Below are positions 16,044 through 24,234 of a stretch of DNA of 64,000 bases, in pieces (position 1 is the stretch's first letter; each line of letters opens with the position of its first letter). Source of the DNA: Nocardia cyriacigeorgica (GTDB lineage Bacteria; Actinomycetota; Actinomycetes; Mycobacteriales; Mycobacteriaceae); contig NZ_JARWNX010000051.1 of NCBI RefSeq assembly GCF_029868385.1, positions 167,010 through 231,009 on the forward strand, written 5' to 3'. The position numbers and the translations under genes are program-made. The notes below the pieces were generated by a model. The model was given only the letters and a program-made list of their open reading frames with translations, was not told where the DNA came from and did not search any database.

Positions 16044-16475
16044 ATGTCGCTCGCCACCAGCCTCGTCCATCACATTCGTCTGACGGTCACCGATCTGCAC
16101 CGCTCGCGTGAGTTCTACGAGGAGGTGCTCGGCTTCGAGGTCGCCGCCGAATCCCCGGGGAACCCGGCCGATCCCCTGGTGCGCGCCGATCGCTTCCAGC
16201 TCTACGGCGGCGTCGTGTTCCAAACGCCCGGCGGCATGCTGCTCGGCCTGCGCCCGGTCGCCGATCCGGACGACCACTTCGATTCCGAACGCGTCGGGCT
16301 CGACCACCTCAGCTTCACCGTCGACTCGCGCGAGGATCTGAAAAAGGCCATCGCCCGCTTCGACGAGGCCGGCGTCGAACACGGCGAGATCGTGGAGATG
16401 GACCAGTTCGGCATCGCGATCCTCGGCTTCAACGACCCCGACGGTATCCATCTCGAGTTGACCGCGGCGATCTGA
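16044..16475 (+). CDS. VOC (glyoxalase/dioxygenase superfamily) protein
   Basis: A 143-residue vicinal-oxygen-chelate fold protein made of two beta-alpha-beta-beta-beta modules. HHIRLTVTDLHRSREFYEEV starts the first and GLDHLSFTVDSREDL the second; DGIHLELT at the end supplies the usual metal-binding Glu. Members include glyoxalases, dioxygenases and antibiotic-binding proteins, so the reaction is open. The ATG at 16044 follows CGGAG. Its stop overlaps the start of the next gene (TGATG), which points to translational coupling with it. Confidence 0.85.
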   Translation: MSLATSLVHHIRLTVTDLHRSREFYEEVLGFEVAAESPGNPADPLVRADRFQLYGGVVFQTPGGMLLGLRPVADPDDHFDSERVGLDHLSFTVDSREDLKKAIARFDEAGVEHGEIVEMDQFGIAILGFNDPDGIHLELTAAI

Positions 16476-17236
16476 TGGCCACGACGCAGATCTGCCCCGA
16501 GACCGAAACCGATACCGAACTACCGCCCTTCCCGCAGCTGTGGGCCCGGTGGGCGGCGATGTCCGCGGCATTCGCGGCGGCCGGATCGCAGTGGGGCCCG
16601 CGGATGTTGCCGTCGCTGGCCTGGTTCGAGAGCTCCGGTAAGAGCGGGTCGACGCTGTACGCGCTGCCCGGCGGCCGCGCCGTGCTCTCGGGCGGGGTGT
16701 GGATCGCGCGATCGGCACGCCACGAGATCGACGGGCCGCCACCCGTGCACCCCGAACCGCCGGACTGGGCCGTCGACCCGATGCTGAACCCGCACGCCGA
16801 CACCGGCCTCATCACGTTCTGCTACTGGTGGGACGCGGGACGGTGGTACCGGGCGGACTCACCGCCGGTGGCGCAGGCGGCCGCGGCGCTGCCCGGTGTG
16901 TGGACGACGGATACGGTCGCCGAGATGCTCACCTGCCTGGCCACCGGGCGCCCGAACGATGCGCAGCGCGCCGATGCGATCACGCTGATCTGCGCGGCCG
17001 AGATCGGCGCCGTCACCCATGAGACCGTGGCGAATGTCTTCGGCGACAACGATCTGTTCGATCTCGACGCCGCGATGGATCAGTTCGACATGGCGGGCCT
17101 CACCGCACGCCAGACCGCGACCCGCACCGCCGCGCAATGCCTGCGCGGTCCGAGCACCCCGCGGTTCAGTACGGGTTCGCCGCAGCTTCGACGCGTCCGG
17201 ATTCGATGGCCTCGACCAGCGCTCGATGATCGGTGA
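16475..17236 (+). CDS. Unknown protein coupled to the VOC gene
   Basis: A 253-residue frame whose ATG overlaps the VOC stop codon by one base, so it is very likely translated with it. The product is rich in Trp, Ala and Pro, has no signal peptide or clear membrane helix, and no family is recognised. The last 25 codons (17166-17236) overlap the 3' end of the DUF2252 gene on the other strand. Its C-terminal 35 residues are Arg-rich and look like readthrough into the opposing gene, which suggests the original stop has been lost or the end has drifted. Confidence 0.65.
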   Translation: MATTQICPETETDTELPPFPQLWARWAAMSAAFAAAGSQWGPRMLPSLAWFESSGKSGSTLYALPGGRAVLSGGVWIARSARHEIDGPPPVHPEPPDWAVDPMLNPHADTGLITFCYWWDAGRWYRADSPPVAQAAAALPGVWTTDTVAEMLTCLATGRPNDAQRADAITLICAAEIGAVTHETVANVFGDNDLFDLDAAMDQFDMAGLTARQTATRTAAQCLRGPSTPRFSTGSPQLRRVRIRWPRPALDDR

Positions 17237-18521
17237 CGGTCTGCTCGGCATAGGCGAGCGCGAACGCGGCCATCGCGCGGTCGAACGCGTCACCGGAACC
17301 GAGATAGTCGGCGATGGCGATACGGTCGCCCGAGCGGGCGTGCGCCCGCGCCAGCGTGTGGCCGCACAGCGCGGCGTAGTCGCGCAGACCGGAGCGGGTC
17401 ATCGCATCGATATCGGCTGAGCCCTTCATATCTCGCAGCTGCCGCAGATAGAAATGGCGTCCGCCCGGACCGGTGACCCAGCCGAGGAAGATATCGCTGG
17501 AGGTCTGCATCAACCGTTGACCGTGCACCACCCGATGGCCGGGATGGCGGAACACGCTCGCACGCAGATGCGGTGCCAGCACCGACTCCTCGGCCTCTTT
17601 GACCTGGAGGAACAGCGGACCGCCGGTGTCACGGTCGACGAGCAGCGCGACGAAACACCGGGTACCGACGCTGCCGACACCGACCACCTTGAGCGCGAAA
17701 TCCACCATTCGGTAGCGATCCACCAGGATTCGACGTTCCTCCGGCAGCGTGCGCCGGTACGCGCCGAAGACCTCTTCGACGGCGGCGGCGTCGTCGGGCT
17801 GGATCGGCACCAGCAGCGGTGGCTGATGCCGGATCCGCGCGACACCGTCCGGGCCGGTTTCGGTGAGCTTGCGCAGCGCCTGCAAGCTGGTGCGCTTGCG
17901 GGCGGCGTCGAGGGTCCGCTCGACATTCCGGCGCCGCTTCGGGGTGATCACCAGACCGGCGAGGGTGTCGGTGTTCACCTGCTCGTACCAGACGTCGAGC
18001 GAATCGAGACCGGCCAGCCGTCGCATACATTCGCGATAGGACGAGGCGGCGACGCGCACGGCCGTATCCGCTTCGTCATCGGTGAAGCCATTGCTGTGCG
18101 CGGCGACCGCGATACTCGCCGCCAATCGTTTGACATCCCATTCGAACGGGCCGGGGAGGGTTTCGTCGAAATCATTCAGATCGAAGACCAGTGACCGTTC
18201 CGGTGACGCGAAGACACCGAAATTGGACAGGTGGGCGTCACCGCACAGCTGAACCGTCAACCCGGTATCGGGAGTCTCGGCCAGATCGGCGGCCATGACG
18301 GCCGGGGCGCCACGCAGGAACGGGAACCGGCCCGCCACCATGCGCGCGTAGCGGATCGGCACCAGCTCGGGCACGCGGGTGGCCGCCTGTCGTTCCAGAA
18401 TGGCGATCGGGTCGCGGTCCGGTGCGAGTTTCAGCTCCCCGAGCGACGACCGCGGCACCTTGCGCCGAATCGCACGTCCATCCTTGCCCGATGGGGCGGC
18501 CACGACGTCGGTGTTCGTCAT
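17166..18521 (-). CDS. DUF2252 protein (kinase-like fold)
   Basis: A 451-residue member of DUF2252, a family common in actinobacteria and proteobacteria. The segment LCGDAHLSNFGVFASPERSL followed by VFDLNDFDE resembles the catalytic loop and metal-binding region of aminoglycoside-phosphotransferase/kinase-like folds, with a His-x-x-Asn and a following Asp pair. The family has no established function that I can name. The ATG at 18521 is used. Its 3' end overlaps the convergent unknown gene by 71 bp, and no terminator lies between them. The 279-bp gap upstream carries the start of the divergent WDHDRK-repeat gene. Confidence 0.85.
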   Translation of the reverse strand: MTNTDVVAAPSGKDGRAIRRKVPRSSLGELKLAPDRDPIAILERQAATRVPELVPIRYARMVAGRFPFLRGAPAVMAADLAETPDTGLTVQLCGDAHLSNFGVFASPERSLVFDLNDFDETLPGPFEWDVKRLAASIAVAAHSNGFTDDEADTAVRVAASSYRECMRRLAGLDSLDVWYEQVNTDTLAGLVITPKRRRNVERTLDAARKRTSLQALRKLTETGPDGVARIRHQPPLLVPIQPDDAAAVEEVFGAYRRTLPEERRILVDRYRMVDFALKVVGVGSVGTRCFVALLVDRDTGGPLFLQVKEAEESVLAPHLRASVFRHPGHRVVHGQRLMQTSSDIFLGWVTGPGGRHFYLRQLRDMKGSADIDAMTRSGLRDYAALCGHTLARAHARSGDRIAIADYLGSGDAFDRAMAAFALAYAEQTVTDHRALVEAIESGRVEAAANPY

Positions 18522-18800
18522 CTACACAGTGTTGTCCCGCCGCGACGACCAGACAACCACCGGCGAATCTCCGGTGTTTCCCCTATTGCGCCCGCCCGCC
18601 CGATATGCCCGTATCCGGGGCCGTCTCATCCATTCGAATGATCCTCGGACGCAAACCTGCCCGCACCCGTGACGTTTGCCCCGAAGTGCGCGAGAGTGGA
18701 CATATCACCGCTGCTCGACCGATTCCCCGACCCGACCAGGCGCTGATCATGGCCAGGGACCGCGGCCGACGGTTCGCAGGGATCTGGAAAGGATACGAAG

Positions 18801-19151
18801 TTGTTCACGAACACCACATCAACACCGTTGCGCCGGACTGCGGCACGCGTTGCCATTGCCGGTGCGATCACCGTGTTTCCGTTGGCGGCGGTAGCGGTTC
18901 CGGCCGCGGCCGACCCCGCGGCGGGCACACCGGATGTCACGCAGGTCGATCGTCCCGGGCGGGGCTGGGACCATCGCAACGATTGGGATCACGACCGCAA
19001 GTGGGACCACGACCGCAAGTGGGACCGCGACAAGAGCTGGGATCACGACCGCAGATGGGACCATGACCGCAGGTGGGACCACAACCGCGGCCAGGATCCG
19101 CTGTGGCGGCTGCTCCAGCAGCTGGCGCCGAGCGGTTCGTTCGGTAGGTGA
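18801..19151 (+). CDS. Secreted protein with seven WDHDRK-type repeats
   Basis: A 116-residue protein. Residues 1-37 look like a Sec signal peptide (basic start, hydrophobic core AGAITVFPLAAVAV, cleavage after AAA at 37). Residues 56-97 are seven hexapeptides of the form WDHDRK or WDHDRR, alternating aromatic, acidic, His and basic residues; the tail is short and unlike the rest. The TTG at 18801 is supported by AAAGGA 7 nt upstream. The His/Asp-rich repeat could bind metal or polyanions, but this is a guess. No partner gene is evident. It diverges from the DUF2252 gene. Confidence 0.75.
   Translation: MFTNTTSTPLRRTAARVAIAGAITVFPLAAVAVPAAADPAAGTPDVTQVDRPGRGWDHRNDWDHDRKWDHDRKWDRDKSWDHDRRWDHDRRWDHNRGQDPLWRLLQQLAPSGSFGR
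18966..19091 (+). repeat. 18-bp coding tandem repeat, seven units
   Basis: In-frame 18-bp units (TGGGACCACGACCGCAAG and variants) encode the WDHDRK hexapeptides. Several neighbouring units are nearly identical at DNA level, so copy number could vary between strains. Confidence 0.85.
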
Positions 19152-19206
19152 CCGTTGGCGGCCGGGCTCGCGGCGGAGATCGCCGCCGCGGGTTCCGCCC
19201 GCACGC

Positions 19207-19237
19207 TTGACCTGAACAATGGTCGAGGTTCTATGTT
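19207..19237 (+). promoter_or_regulatory. MerR/SoxR-type promoter with long spacer and dyad
   Basis: A -35 TTGACC (19207-19212) and a -10 TATGTT (19232-19237) are 19 nt apart. The dyad ACCTGAAC-AATG-GTCGAGGT (19210-19229; 6 of 8 arm positions pair) lies in the spacer. A long spacer spanned by an inverted repeat is the hallmark of promoters activated by MerR-family regulators such as SoxR. The -10 ends 6 nt before the ATG at 19244, so the mRNA would be leaderless. Confidence 0.55.
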
Positions 19238-19243
19238 CGGGTC

Positions 19244-19666
19244 ATGGGAATTCTCACCGACGTAGAACGCGACTATCTGCACACCGTCCGGCTGTGTCGG
19301 CTGTCCACTGTCACGCCGGACGGACAGCCGATGACGGTACCGCTCAGCTTTCGACTCAACGACGATGACACGATCGACATCGGCGGACCGAATCACGCCA
19401 ACACAAGGCGCTTCCGCAATGTGCTCGCCAATCCGAAGGTGAGCGTGCTGTTCGACGATATGACCCCGGATCGCCCCGGTGAATTGGTGCCGGGCAAGGG
19501 CCGCGGTATCGAGATCCGCGGCGTCGCCGAGACTCTCACCGTCGACGTGCCACCGGTGGCCCCCGACTGGTTCTCCAACGACATCATCCGGATCCACCCA
19601 CGCCGGGTGCACAGCTGGCATATCGATGCGGCCGATCCTCCGGGCCGCGCACGCACGGTCGCCTGA
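19244..19666 (+). CDS. PPOX-class F420/flavin-dependent oxidoreductase
   Basis: A 140-residue split-barrel protein of the pyridoxamine-phosphate-oxidase-like superfamily. RLCRLSTVTPDGQPMTVPLS and ANTRRFRNVLANPKVSVLFD are the flavin/F420-binding strands and the phosphate-binding loop. The substrate is unknown; such proteins reduce quinones, biliverdin or other redox compounds. It has no Shine-Dalgarno sequence, but a MerR-type promoter is positioned to start transcription at the ATG, so induction by redox or metal stress is likely. No MerR gene is in the window. It converges on ilvC through a shared terminator. Confidence 0.83.
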   Translation: MGILTDVERDYLHTVRLCRLSTVTPDGQPMTVPLSFRLNDDDTIDIGGPNHANTRRFRNVLANPKVSVLFDDMTPDRPGELVPGKGRGIEIRGVAETLTVDVPPVAPDWFSNDIIRIHPRRVHSWHIDAADPPGRARTVA

Positions 19667-19677
19667 CCGACAACAGA

Positions 19678-19712
19678 CGAAGGCCCGTCCGCTGATGGCG
19701 GACGGGCCTTCG
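19678..19712. terminator. Bidirectional terminator between the PPOX gene and ilvC
   Basis: A perfect 15-bp stem (CGAAGGCCCGTCCGC, 19678-19692, with 19698-19712) and a 5-nt loop in the 60-bp gap between two convergent genes. Confidence 0.85.
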
Positions 19713-19726
19713 CGAGCTACGAAACC

Positions 19727-20740
19727 CTATGCGGTTTCGGTGATCGGGCGATCGACCCAGCTCATCAGACCACGCAGCTTGGCGCCGGTGACCTCGATCG
19801 GGTGCTCGGCGTTCTGCTTGCGCAGCGCCTCGAGCTCCTTGTTGCCGCCCTCGACATTGGCGACCAGACGCTTGACGAAGGTGCCGTCCTGGATGTCGCG
19901 GAGGATGTCCTGCATCCGCTTCTTGGTGTCGGCGTCGATGACCCGCGGGCCCGACAGGTAGCCACCGAACTCGGCGGTGTCGGAGACCGAGTAGTTCATC
20001 CGCGCGATGCCGCCCTCGTACATCAGGTCGACGATCAGCTTCAGCTCGTGCAGCACCTCGAAGTAGGCCATCTCCGGCGCGTAACCGGCCTCGACCATGA
20101 CCTCGAAACCGGTCTTGACCAGTTCCTCGGTGCCACCGCAGAGCACGGCCTGCTCACCGAACAGGTCGGTCTCGGTCTCTTCCTTGAAGGTGGTCTTGAT
20201 GACGCCGGCGCGGGTGCCGCCGATGCCCTTGGCGTAGGACAGCGCCAGCGCCTGCCCCTCACCCTTCGGGTCCTGGTCGACCGCGATCAGGGCAGGGACA
20301 CCCTTGCCGTCGGCGAACTGACGGCGCACCAGGTGGCCGGGACCCTTCGGCGCGACCATTGCGACGGTGACGTCGGCCGGAGCCTTGATCAGGCCGAAGT
20401 GGATATTGAGGCCGTGGCCGAAGAACAGCGCGTCGCCGTCTTTCAGGTTCGGCTCGATGTCATTGGTGAAGATCGACGCCTGCGCGGTGTCGGGGGCGAG
20501 CACCATGATGACGTCGGCCCACTCGGAAACCTCGGCGGGGGTGCCGACGGTCAGTCCGGCTTCCTCGGCCTTCGGCCGCGACTTCGAGCCCTCGGCGAGG
20601 CCGACGCGGACCTCGACGCCGGAATCGCGCAGGCTCAGCGAGTGCGCGTGGCCCTGGCTGCCGTATCCGATCACGGCGACCTTGCGGCCCTGGATGATCG
20701 ACAGATCGGCATCGTCGTCGTAGAACATCTCGACTGCCAC
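19727..20740 (-). CDS. ilvC: Ketol-acid reductoisomerase
   Basis: A 337-residue class I enzyme that isomerises and reduces 2-acetolactate (or 2-aceto-2-hydroxybutyrate) with NADPH and Mg2+, the second common step to valine, leucine and isoleucine. The cofactor loop VIGYGSQGHAHSLSLRDSG, the metal-binding GTRAGVIKTTFKEETETDLF and the C-terminal YSVSDTAEFGGY are typical. The GTG at 20740 (VAVEMFYDDDADL) has AAGGGA upstream; an ATG four codons later is an alternative. It lies 82 nt after ilvN on the same strand, as the third gene of ilvBNC. Confidence 0.97.
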   Translation of the reverse strand: MAVEMFYDDDADLSIIQGRKVAVIGYGSQGHAHSLSLRDSGVEVRVGLAEGSKSRPKAEEAGLTVGTPAEVSEWADVIMVLAPDTAQASIFTNDIEPNLKDGDALFFGHGLNIHFGLIKAPADVTVAMVAPKGPGHLVRRQFADGKGVPALIAVDQDPKGEGQALALSYAKGIGGTRAGVIKTTFKEETETDLFGEQAVLCGGTEELVKTGFEVMVEAGYAPEMAYFEVLHELKLIVDLMYEGGIARMNYSVSDTAEFGGYLSGPRVIDADTKKRMQDILRDIQDGTFVKRLVANVEGGNKELEALRKQNAEHPIEVTGAKLRGLMSWVDRPITETA

Positions 20741-20822
20741 TTGATGGGTTCCCTTCTGACGGATCGTCCCCGCGCGACGCGGGAACAGTATGTGAATTAC
20801 GAGAATCGGCGAGCGCCGGAAG

Positions 20823-21326
20823 CTAACGCGTCGCCGTGATCGACTTGGGACCGCGGCCGACCGCCACGACACCGGACTGCACGATCTCACGGATACCGTA
20901 CGGTTCCAGCATCCGCAGCAACGCGTCGAGCTTGGACCGGGTTCCGGTCGCCTCGACGGTGAGCGCGTCCGGGGACACGTCGATGACCTTCGCCCGGAAG
21001 AGCGTAACGGCCTCGATCACCTGGGTGCGCACACTGGCATCGGCGCGCACCTTCACCAGGATCAACTCGCGTGCCACCGACGCGTCGGCGTCCTGCTCGA
21101 CGATCTTGATGACGTTCACCAGCTTGTTGAGCTGTTTGGTGACCTGCTCGAGCGGCAGGTCCTCGACGGTGACGACGATGGTCATCCGGGAGATCTCGGG
21201 GACCTCGGTGCCACCGACGGCCAGCGATTCGATATTGAAACCGCGGCGAGAGAACAGGCTCGCCACTCGCGCCAGCACGCCCGGCTTGTCCTCGACGAGG
21301 ACGCTGAGGGTGTGGGTGCTGCTCAT
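20823..21326 (-). CDS. ilvN: Acetolactate synthase, small regulatory subunit
   Basis: A 167-residue subunit with an N-terminal ACT domain (LSVLVEDKPGVLARVASLFS, RRGFNIESLAVGGTE) that binds valine and feeds back on the catalytic subunit, and a C-terminal domain that activates it. The length is usual for the family. Its ATG overlaps the last 4 bases of ilvB (ATGA), so the subunits are translationally coupled in a fixed ratio. The ilvC gene follows after 82 nt. Confidence 0.97.
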   Translation of the reverse strand: MSSTHTLSVLVEDKPGVLARVASLFSRRGFNIESLAVGGTEVPEISRMTIVVTVEDLPLEQVTKQLNKLVNVIKIVEQDADASVARELILVKVRADASVRTQVIEAVTLFRAKVIDVSPDALTVEATGTRSKLDALLRMLEPYGIREIVQSGVVAVGRGPKSITATR

Positions 21327-23287
21327 TCTGTGGTCCCCTCGCTGGTCGATGCGGCGGCCTCGCTCGCACGGTCCTTGGTCCGGTCATGGGACAGTGCCTC
21401 ATGGATGACGGCGGGTTCGGCGGCCGATTCGTCCTCGTCGAACAGCGGCCGGATACCGCGCGCGGCCATGATCTCGTCATTGCTGGTGCCCGCGGCGACC
21501 ATGGGCCAGACCTGGGCGTCCTTGCCGACGATGAAATCGATGACCACCGGGCGGTCGTCGATCGACTGTGCCTCCCGGATCGCGGCCTCGACGTCTTCTT
21601 CCTTCTCCACCCGGATGCCGTGGCAGCCGAGGGCTTCGGCCAGCTTGACGAAATCGGGGATGCGCAGGGTGTGCGTGCCGAGATCGGTGTTGGAGTAGCG
21701 CTGTTCGTAGAACAGGGTCTGCCACTGCCGGACCATGCCGAGGTTGCCGTTGTTGATCAGCGCGACCTTGATCGGCACGCCCTCCACCGCGCAGGTGGCC
21801 AGCTCCTGGTTGGTCATCTGGAAACAGCCGTCACCGTCGACCGCCCACACTTCCTTGTCGGGCGCGCCCATCTTGGCGCCCATGGCGGCGGGAACGGCGT
21901 AGCCCATGGTGCCGAGGCCACCGGAGTTGAGCCAGGTGCGCGGCTTCTCGTACTTGACGAACTGGGCGGCCCACATCTGGTGCTGGCCGACGCCCGCGCA
22001 GTAGATGGCGTCCGGTCCGGCGAGGCGACCGAGCGCGTCGATGACGTATTCCGGCGACAGCGATCCGTCGCTCGGCGCGGACCAGCCCAGCGGGTAGCTG
22101 TCGCGGATACCGTCGAGGTAGGTCCACCATTCGCCGAGCGCGAACGGCATGTTCTGGGCCGGATCGGCCTTCAGGGTCTCGATCAACTCGACGATCACCT
22201 CACGGCAGTCACCGACGATCGGGACGTCGGCGTGCCGGTTCTTACCGATCTCGGCGGGGTCGATATCGGCGTGGATGACCTTGGCGCCGGGGGCGAAGGA
22301 ATCCAGCTGCCCGGTCACCCGGTCGTCGAAGCGGGCGCCGAGGGTGATCAGCAGATCCGATTTCTGCAATGCCGCCACCGCGGCCACCGAGCCGTGCATA
22401 CCGGGCATACCGCAGTGCAGGCGGTGGCTGTCGGGGAACGCGCCGCGCGCCATCAGGGTGGTCACCACGGGAATGCCGGTCAGTTCGGCCAGCTCCAGCA
22501 GTTCGGCCGAGGCGTCGGCCTTGATCACACCGCCGCCGACGTAGAGCACCGGCGCCTTGGATTCGGCGATCAGCCGCGCGGCCTCACGCACCTGCTTACC
22601 GTGCGGTTTGGTGACCGGACGGTAGCCGGGCAGCCGCATCTCCGGCGGCCAGCTGAAGGTGGTCTGCGCTTGCAGCACGTCCTTGGGGATGTCGACGAGC
22701 ACCGCGCCCGGACGTCCGCTGGCGGCCAGGTAGAACGCCTCGGCGATCATGCGCGGGATGTCGTGGCCGTCGGTGATCAGGAAGTTGTGCTTGGTGATCG
22801 GCATGGTGATGCCGGAGATATCGGCTTCCTGGAACGCGTCGGTTCCGATCAGCCCGCGCCCGACCTGGCCGGTGATCGCGACGATCGGCACCGAATCCAT
22901 CTGGGCGTCGGCGATCGGGGTGACGAGGTTGGTGGCGCCGGGACCCGAGGTCGCCATACAGACACCGACCTTGCCGGTGGCCTGGGCGTACCCGGTCGCG
23001 GCGTGGCCAGCGCCCTGCTCATGGCGCACCAGCACATGCCGCACCCGCGTCGAATCGAACAGCGGATCGTAGACGGGCAGGATGGCCCCGCCGGGAATAC
23101 CGAATACGGTGTCGACGCCGAGCTCCTCGAGCGAGCGGACGACCGACTGCGCGCCGGTGACCCGCTCGGGCGGGAGCTGGCGGCGGTTGGCCGTGTTCGT
23201 CGCGGGAGTACCGGCAGCTGCCGGTTGGTTCGCCGAAGGCGCGGGCCTGCGGGCCGAGGGCCCGGGCCGGGCGGTTGGTGCGCTCAC
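21323..23287 (-). CDS. ilvB: Acetolactate synthase, large catalytic subunit
   Basis: A 654-residue thiamine-diphosphate and FAD enzyme that joins two pyruvates, or pyruvate and 2-ketobutyrate, in the first common step of branched-chain synthesis. The catalytic Glu region VFGIPGGAILPVYDPL, VRHEQGAGHAATGYAQATG, and the ThDP motif GDG to INN near residue 500 are intact. The N-terminal 45 residues are Ala/Pro-rich and poorly conserved. The GTG at 23287 is used. Upstream lie a leader peptide rich in Leu/Val and a terminator, so it is probably attenuated; ilvN overlaps it by 4 nt. Confidence 0.97.
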   Translation of the reverse strand: MSAPTARPGPSARRPAPSANQPAAAGTPATNTANRRQLPPERVTGAQSVVRSLEELGVDTVFGIPGGAILPVYDPLFDSTRVRHVLVRHEQGAGHAATGYAQATGKVGVCMATSGPGATNLVTPIADAQMDSVPIVAITGQVGRGLIGTDAFQEADISGITMPITKHNFLITDGHDIPRMIAEAFYLAASGRPGAVLVDIPKDVLQAQTTFSWPPEMRLPGYRPVTKPHGKQVREAARLIAESKAPVLYVGGGVIKADASAELLELAELTGIPVVTTLMARGAFPDSHRLHCGMPGMHGSVAAVAALQKSDLLITLGARFDDRVTGQLDSFAPGAKVIHADIDPAEIGKNRHADVPIVGDCREVIVELIETLKADPAQNMPFALGEWWTYLDGIRDSYPLGWSAPSDGSLSPEYVIDALGRLAGPDAIYCAGVGQHQMWAAQFVKYEKPRTWLNSGGLGTMGYAVPAAMGAKMGAPDKEVWAVDGDGCFQMTNQELATCAVEGVPIKVALINNGNLGMVRQWQTLFYEQRYSNTDLGTHTLRIPDFVKLAEALGCHGIRVEKEEDVEAAIREAQSIDDRPVVIDFIVGKDAQVWPMVAAGTSNDEIMAARGIRPLFDEDESAAEPAVIHEALSHDRTKDRASEAAASTSEGTTE

Positions 23288-23379
23288 CGTCTTGGTTCCT
23301 TACCTCTTGTCGTTATGACCCCGGGCGAGCCGCGTGTGGCGGTGCCTGCCCGTCCGGACAGCGGTCATGGTCCGAACAC

Positions 23380-23414
23380 AAAAAAGCCCCCGACAGCACA
23401 GGGCTGTTCGAGGG
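23380..23414 (-). terminator. ilvB attenuator terminator
   Basis: On the minus strand, CCCTCGAACAGC and GCTGTCGGGGGC form a stem with a small bulge (23403-23414 with 23386-23397), followed by TTTTTT (23380-23385). It sits 42 nt after the leader peptide stop and about 93 nt before the ilvB start, where a transcription attenuator should be. An alternative antiterminator pairing was not worked out. Confidence 0.65.
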
Positions 23415-23455
23415 TGGCGCGTCGCAGTGCGAGCTGACGTATCAGGTAGTCGGGC

Positions 23456-23509
23456 TCAACGCTGGACGCGCCGGCCGAGTACGAGCAACTCGTTTCGATT
23501 CACGCGCAT
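23456..23509 (-). CDS. ilvB leader peptide
   Basis: A 17-codon frame, MRVNRNELLVLGRRVQR, then TGA. The run LLVL supplies the Leu/Val codons at which a ribosome would stall when branched-chain aminoacyl-tRNA is scarce. The LVLGRRV part resembles leader peptides that I recall being predicted upstream of actinobacterial ilvB genes. The promoter at 23511-23540 predicts transcription starting near the third codon, GTG (23503), so the true peptide may be a 15-residue leaderless product. An attenuator terminator follows. Confidence 0.65.
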   Translation of the reverse strand: MRVNRNELLVLGRRVQR

Positions 23510-23510
23510 G

Positions 23511-23540
23511 ACGGTATTTGTGCGTGAGGTGAAGAGTCAA
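23511..23540 (-). promoter_or_regulatory. Promoter of the ilvB leader/ilvBNC operon
   Basis: On the minus strand, TTGACT (23535-23540) and TACCGT (23511-23516) are separated by 18 nt. The start point would fall about 7 nt on, at the GTG (23503) inside the leader peptide. Confidence 0.5.
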
Positions 23541-23619
23541 ACCGCCAGCCAAGGCCGTCCCATTATGTGGGACGACAGTGGGTGCTCGAGTCCGTCCACC
23601 ATGATGCGAGGATGGTGGT

Positions 23620-24234
23620 GTGTCATCACCGCATCAGTCCGTGCCACCGGCTAAATCGTCCCACACGTCCGACACGACGACGGATACGGGTGGTCGGGCG
23701 AGCCAGGACACCGCGGCGCGTGTCATCCGCATCACACGGCTGAACTTCATCGGCGTATTGGTGCTCGTACTGTGCGTGTTCTTCCCATTCGTCGGCTGGC
23801 CCGCCGCGTTCTGGTGGCTGTTCGCCCTCCCGATCGCGGTATCGGTGTGGATCCTGCGCACCCAGACCACGGTCTCGGGCGCCGGGCTGGATCTGCGGAC
23901 GGTGTTCGGCGCACGCCACATCGACTGGGCCCGGGTACGCGGTATCCGCATTCCCAAGCGTGGCTATATCCGGGTTCACCTCGACGACGACAGTGAGGCC
24001 AAACTACCGGCGGTAACCTATGACCGGTTGCGCGAACTGGTGGACGCTTCGGGTGGACGTATCCCCGACCCGTTCGCCGGACCCGCCGAACCGATCGAAT
24101 CGGATGATGCCGCCACCACCGGCACCACCGAGCCCGCCTCGGGCGCCGACCCGACCACGGGCGGCGACACACCGACGCCGAGCCAGGCCGACACCTCGGC
24201 CGCACGCGATACCGACAGCACACCGGGCAACTGA
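23620..24234 (+). CDS. PH-domain membrane protein (Cfp6/Rv3004-like)
   Basis: A 204-residue protein. After a polar N-terminus of about 35 residues come two hydrophobic helices (FIGVLVLVLCVFFPFVGWPA, FWWLFALPIAVSVWIL), then a bacterial PH-like domain (TTVSGAGLDLRTVFGARHID to LPAVTYDRLRELV), then a disordered Thr/Asp/Ala-rich tail of 60 residues. The position next to ilvB fits the M. tuberculosis low-molecular-weight antigen Cfp6. The GTG at 23620 is used; a 7-bp inverted repeat (CCACCAT/ATGGTGG, 23598-23618) ends just before it and could mask the start. Function unknown. Confidence 0.85.
   Translation: MSSPHQSVPPAKSSHTSDTTTDTGGRASQDTAARVIRITRLNFIGVLVLVLCVFFPFVGWPAAFWWLFALPIAVSVWILRTQTTVSGAGLDLRTVFGARHIDWARVRGIRIPKRGYIRVHLDDDSEAKLPAVTYDRLRELVDASGGRIPDPFAGPAEPIESDDAATTGTTEPASGADPTTGGDTPTPSQADTSAARDTDSTPGN

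Noticed and set aside
18966..19091. WDHDRK DNA repeat as a CRISPR or regulatory array
   Set aside because: 18-bp units are in frame within a gene with a signal peptide and ribosome site.
21386..23437. 683-codon frame on the plus strand opposite ilvB
   Set aside because: Antisense shadow; the product is Gly/His/Arg/Asp-rich low complexity, while ilvB is unmistakable.
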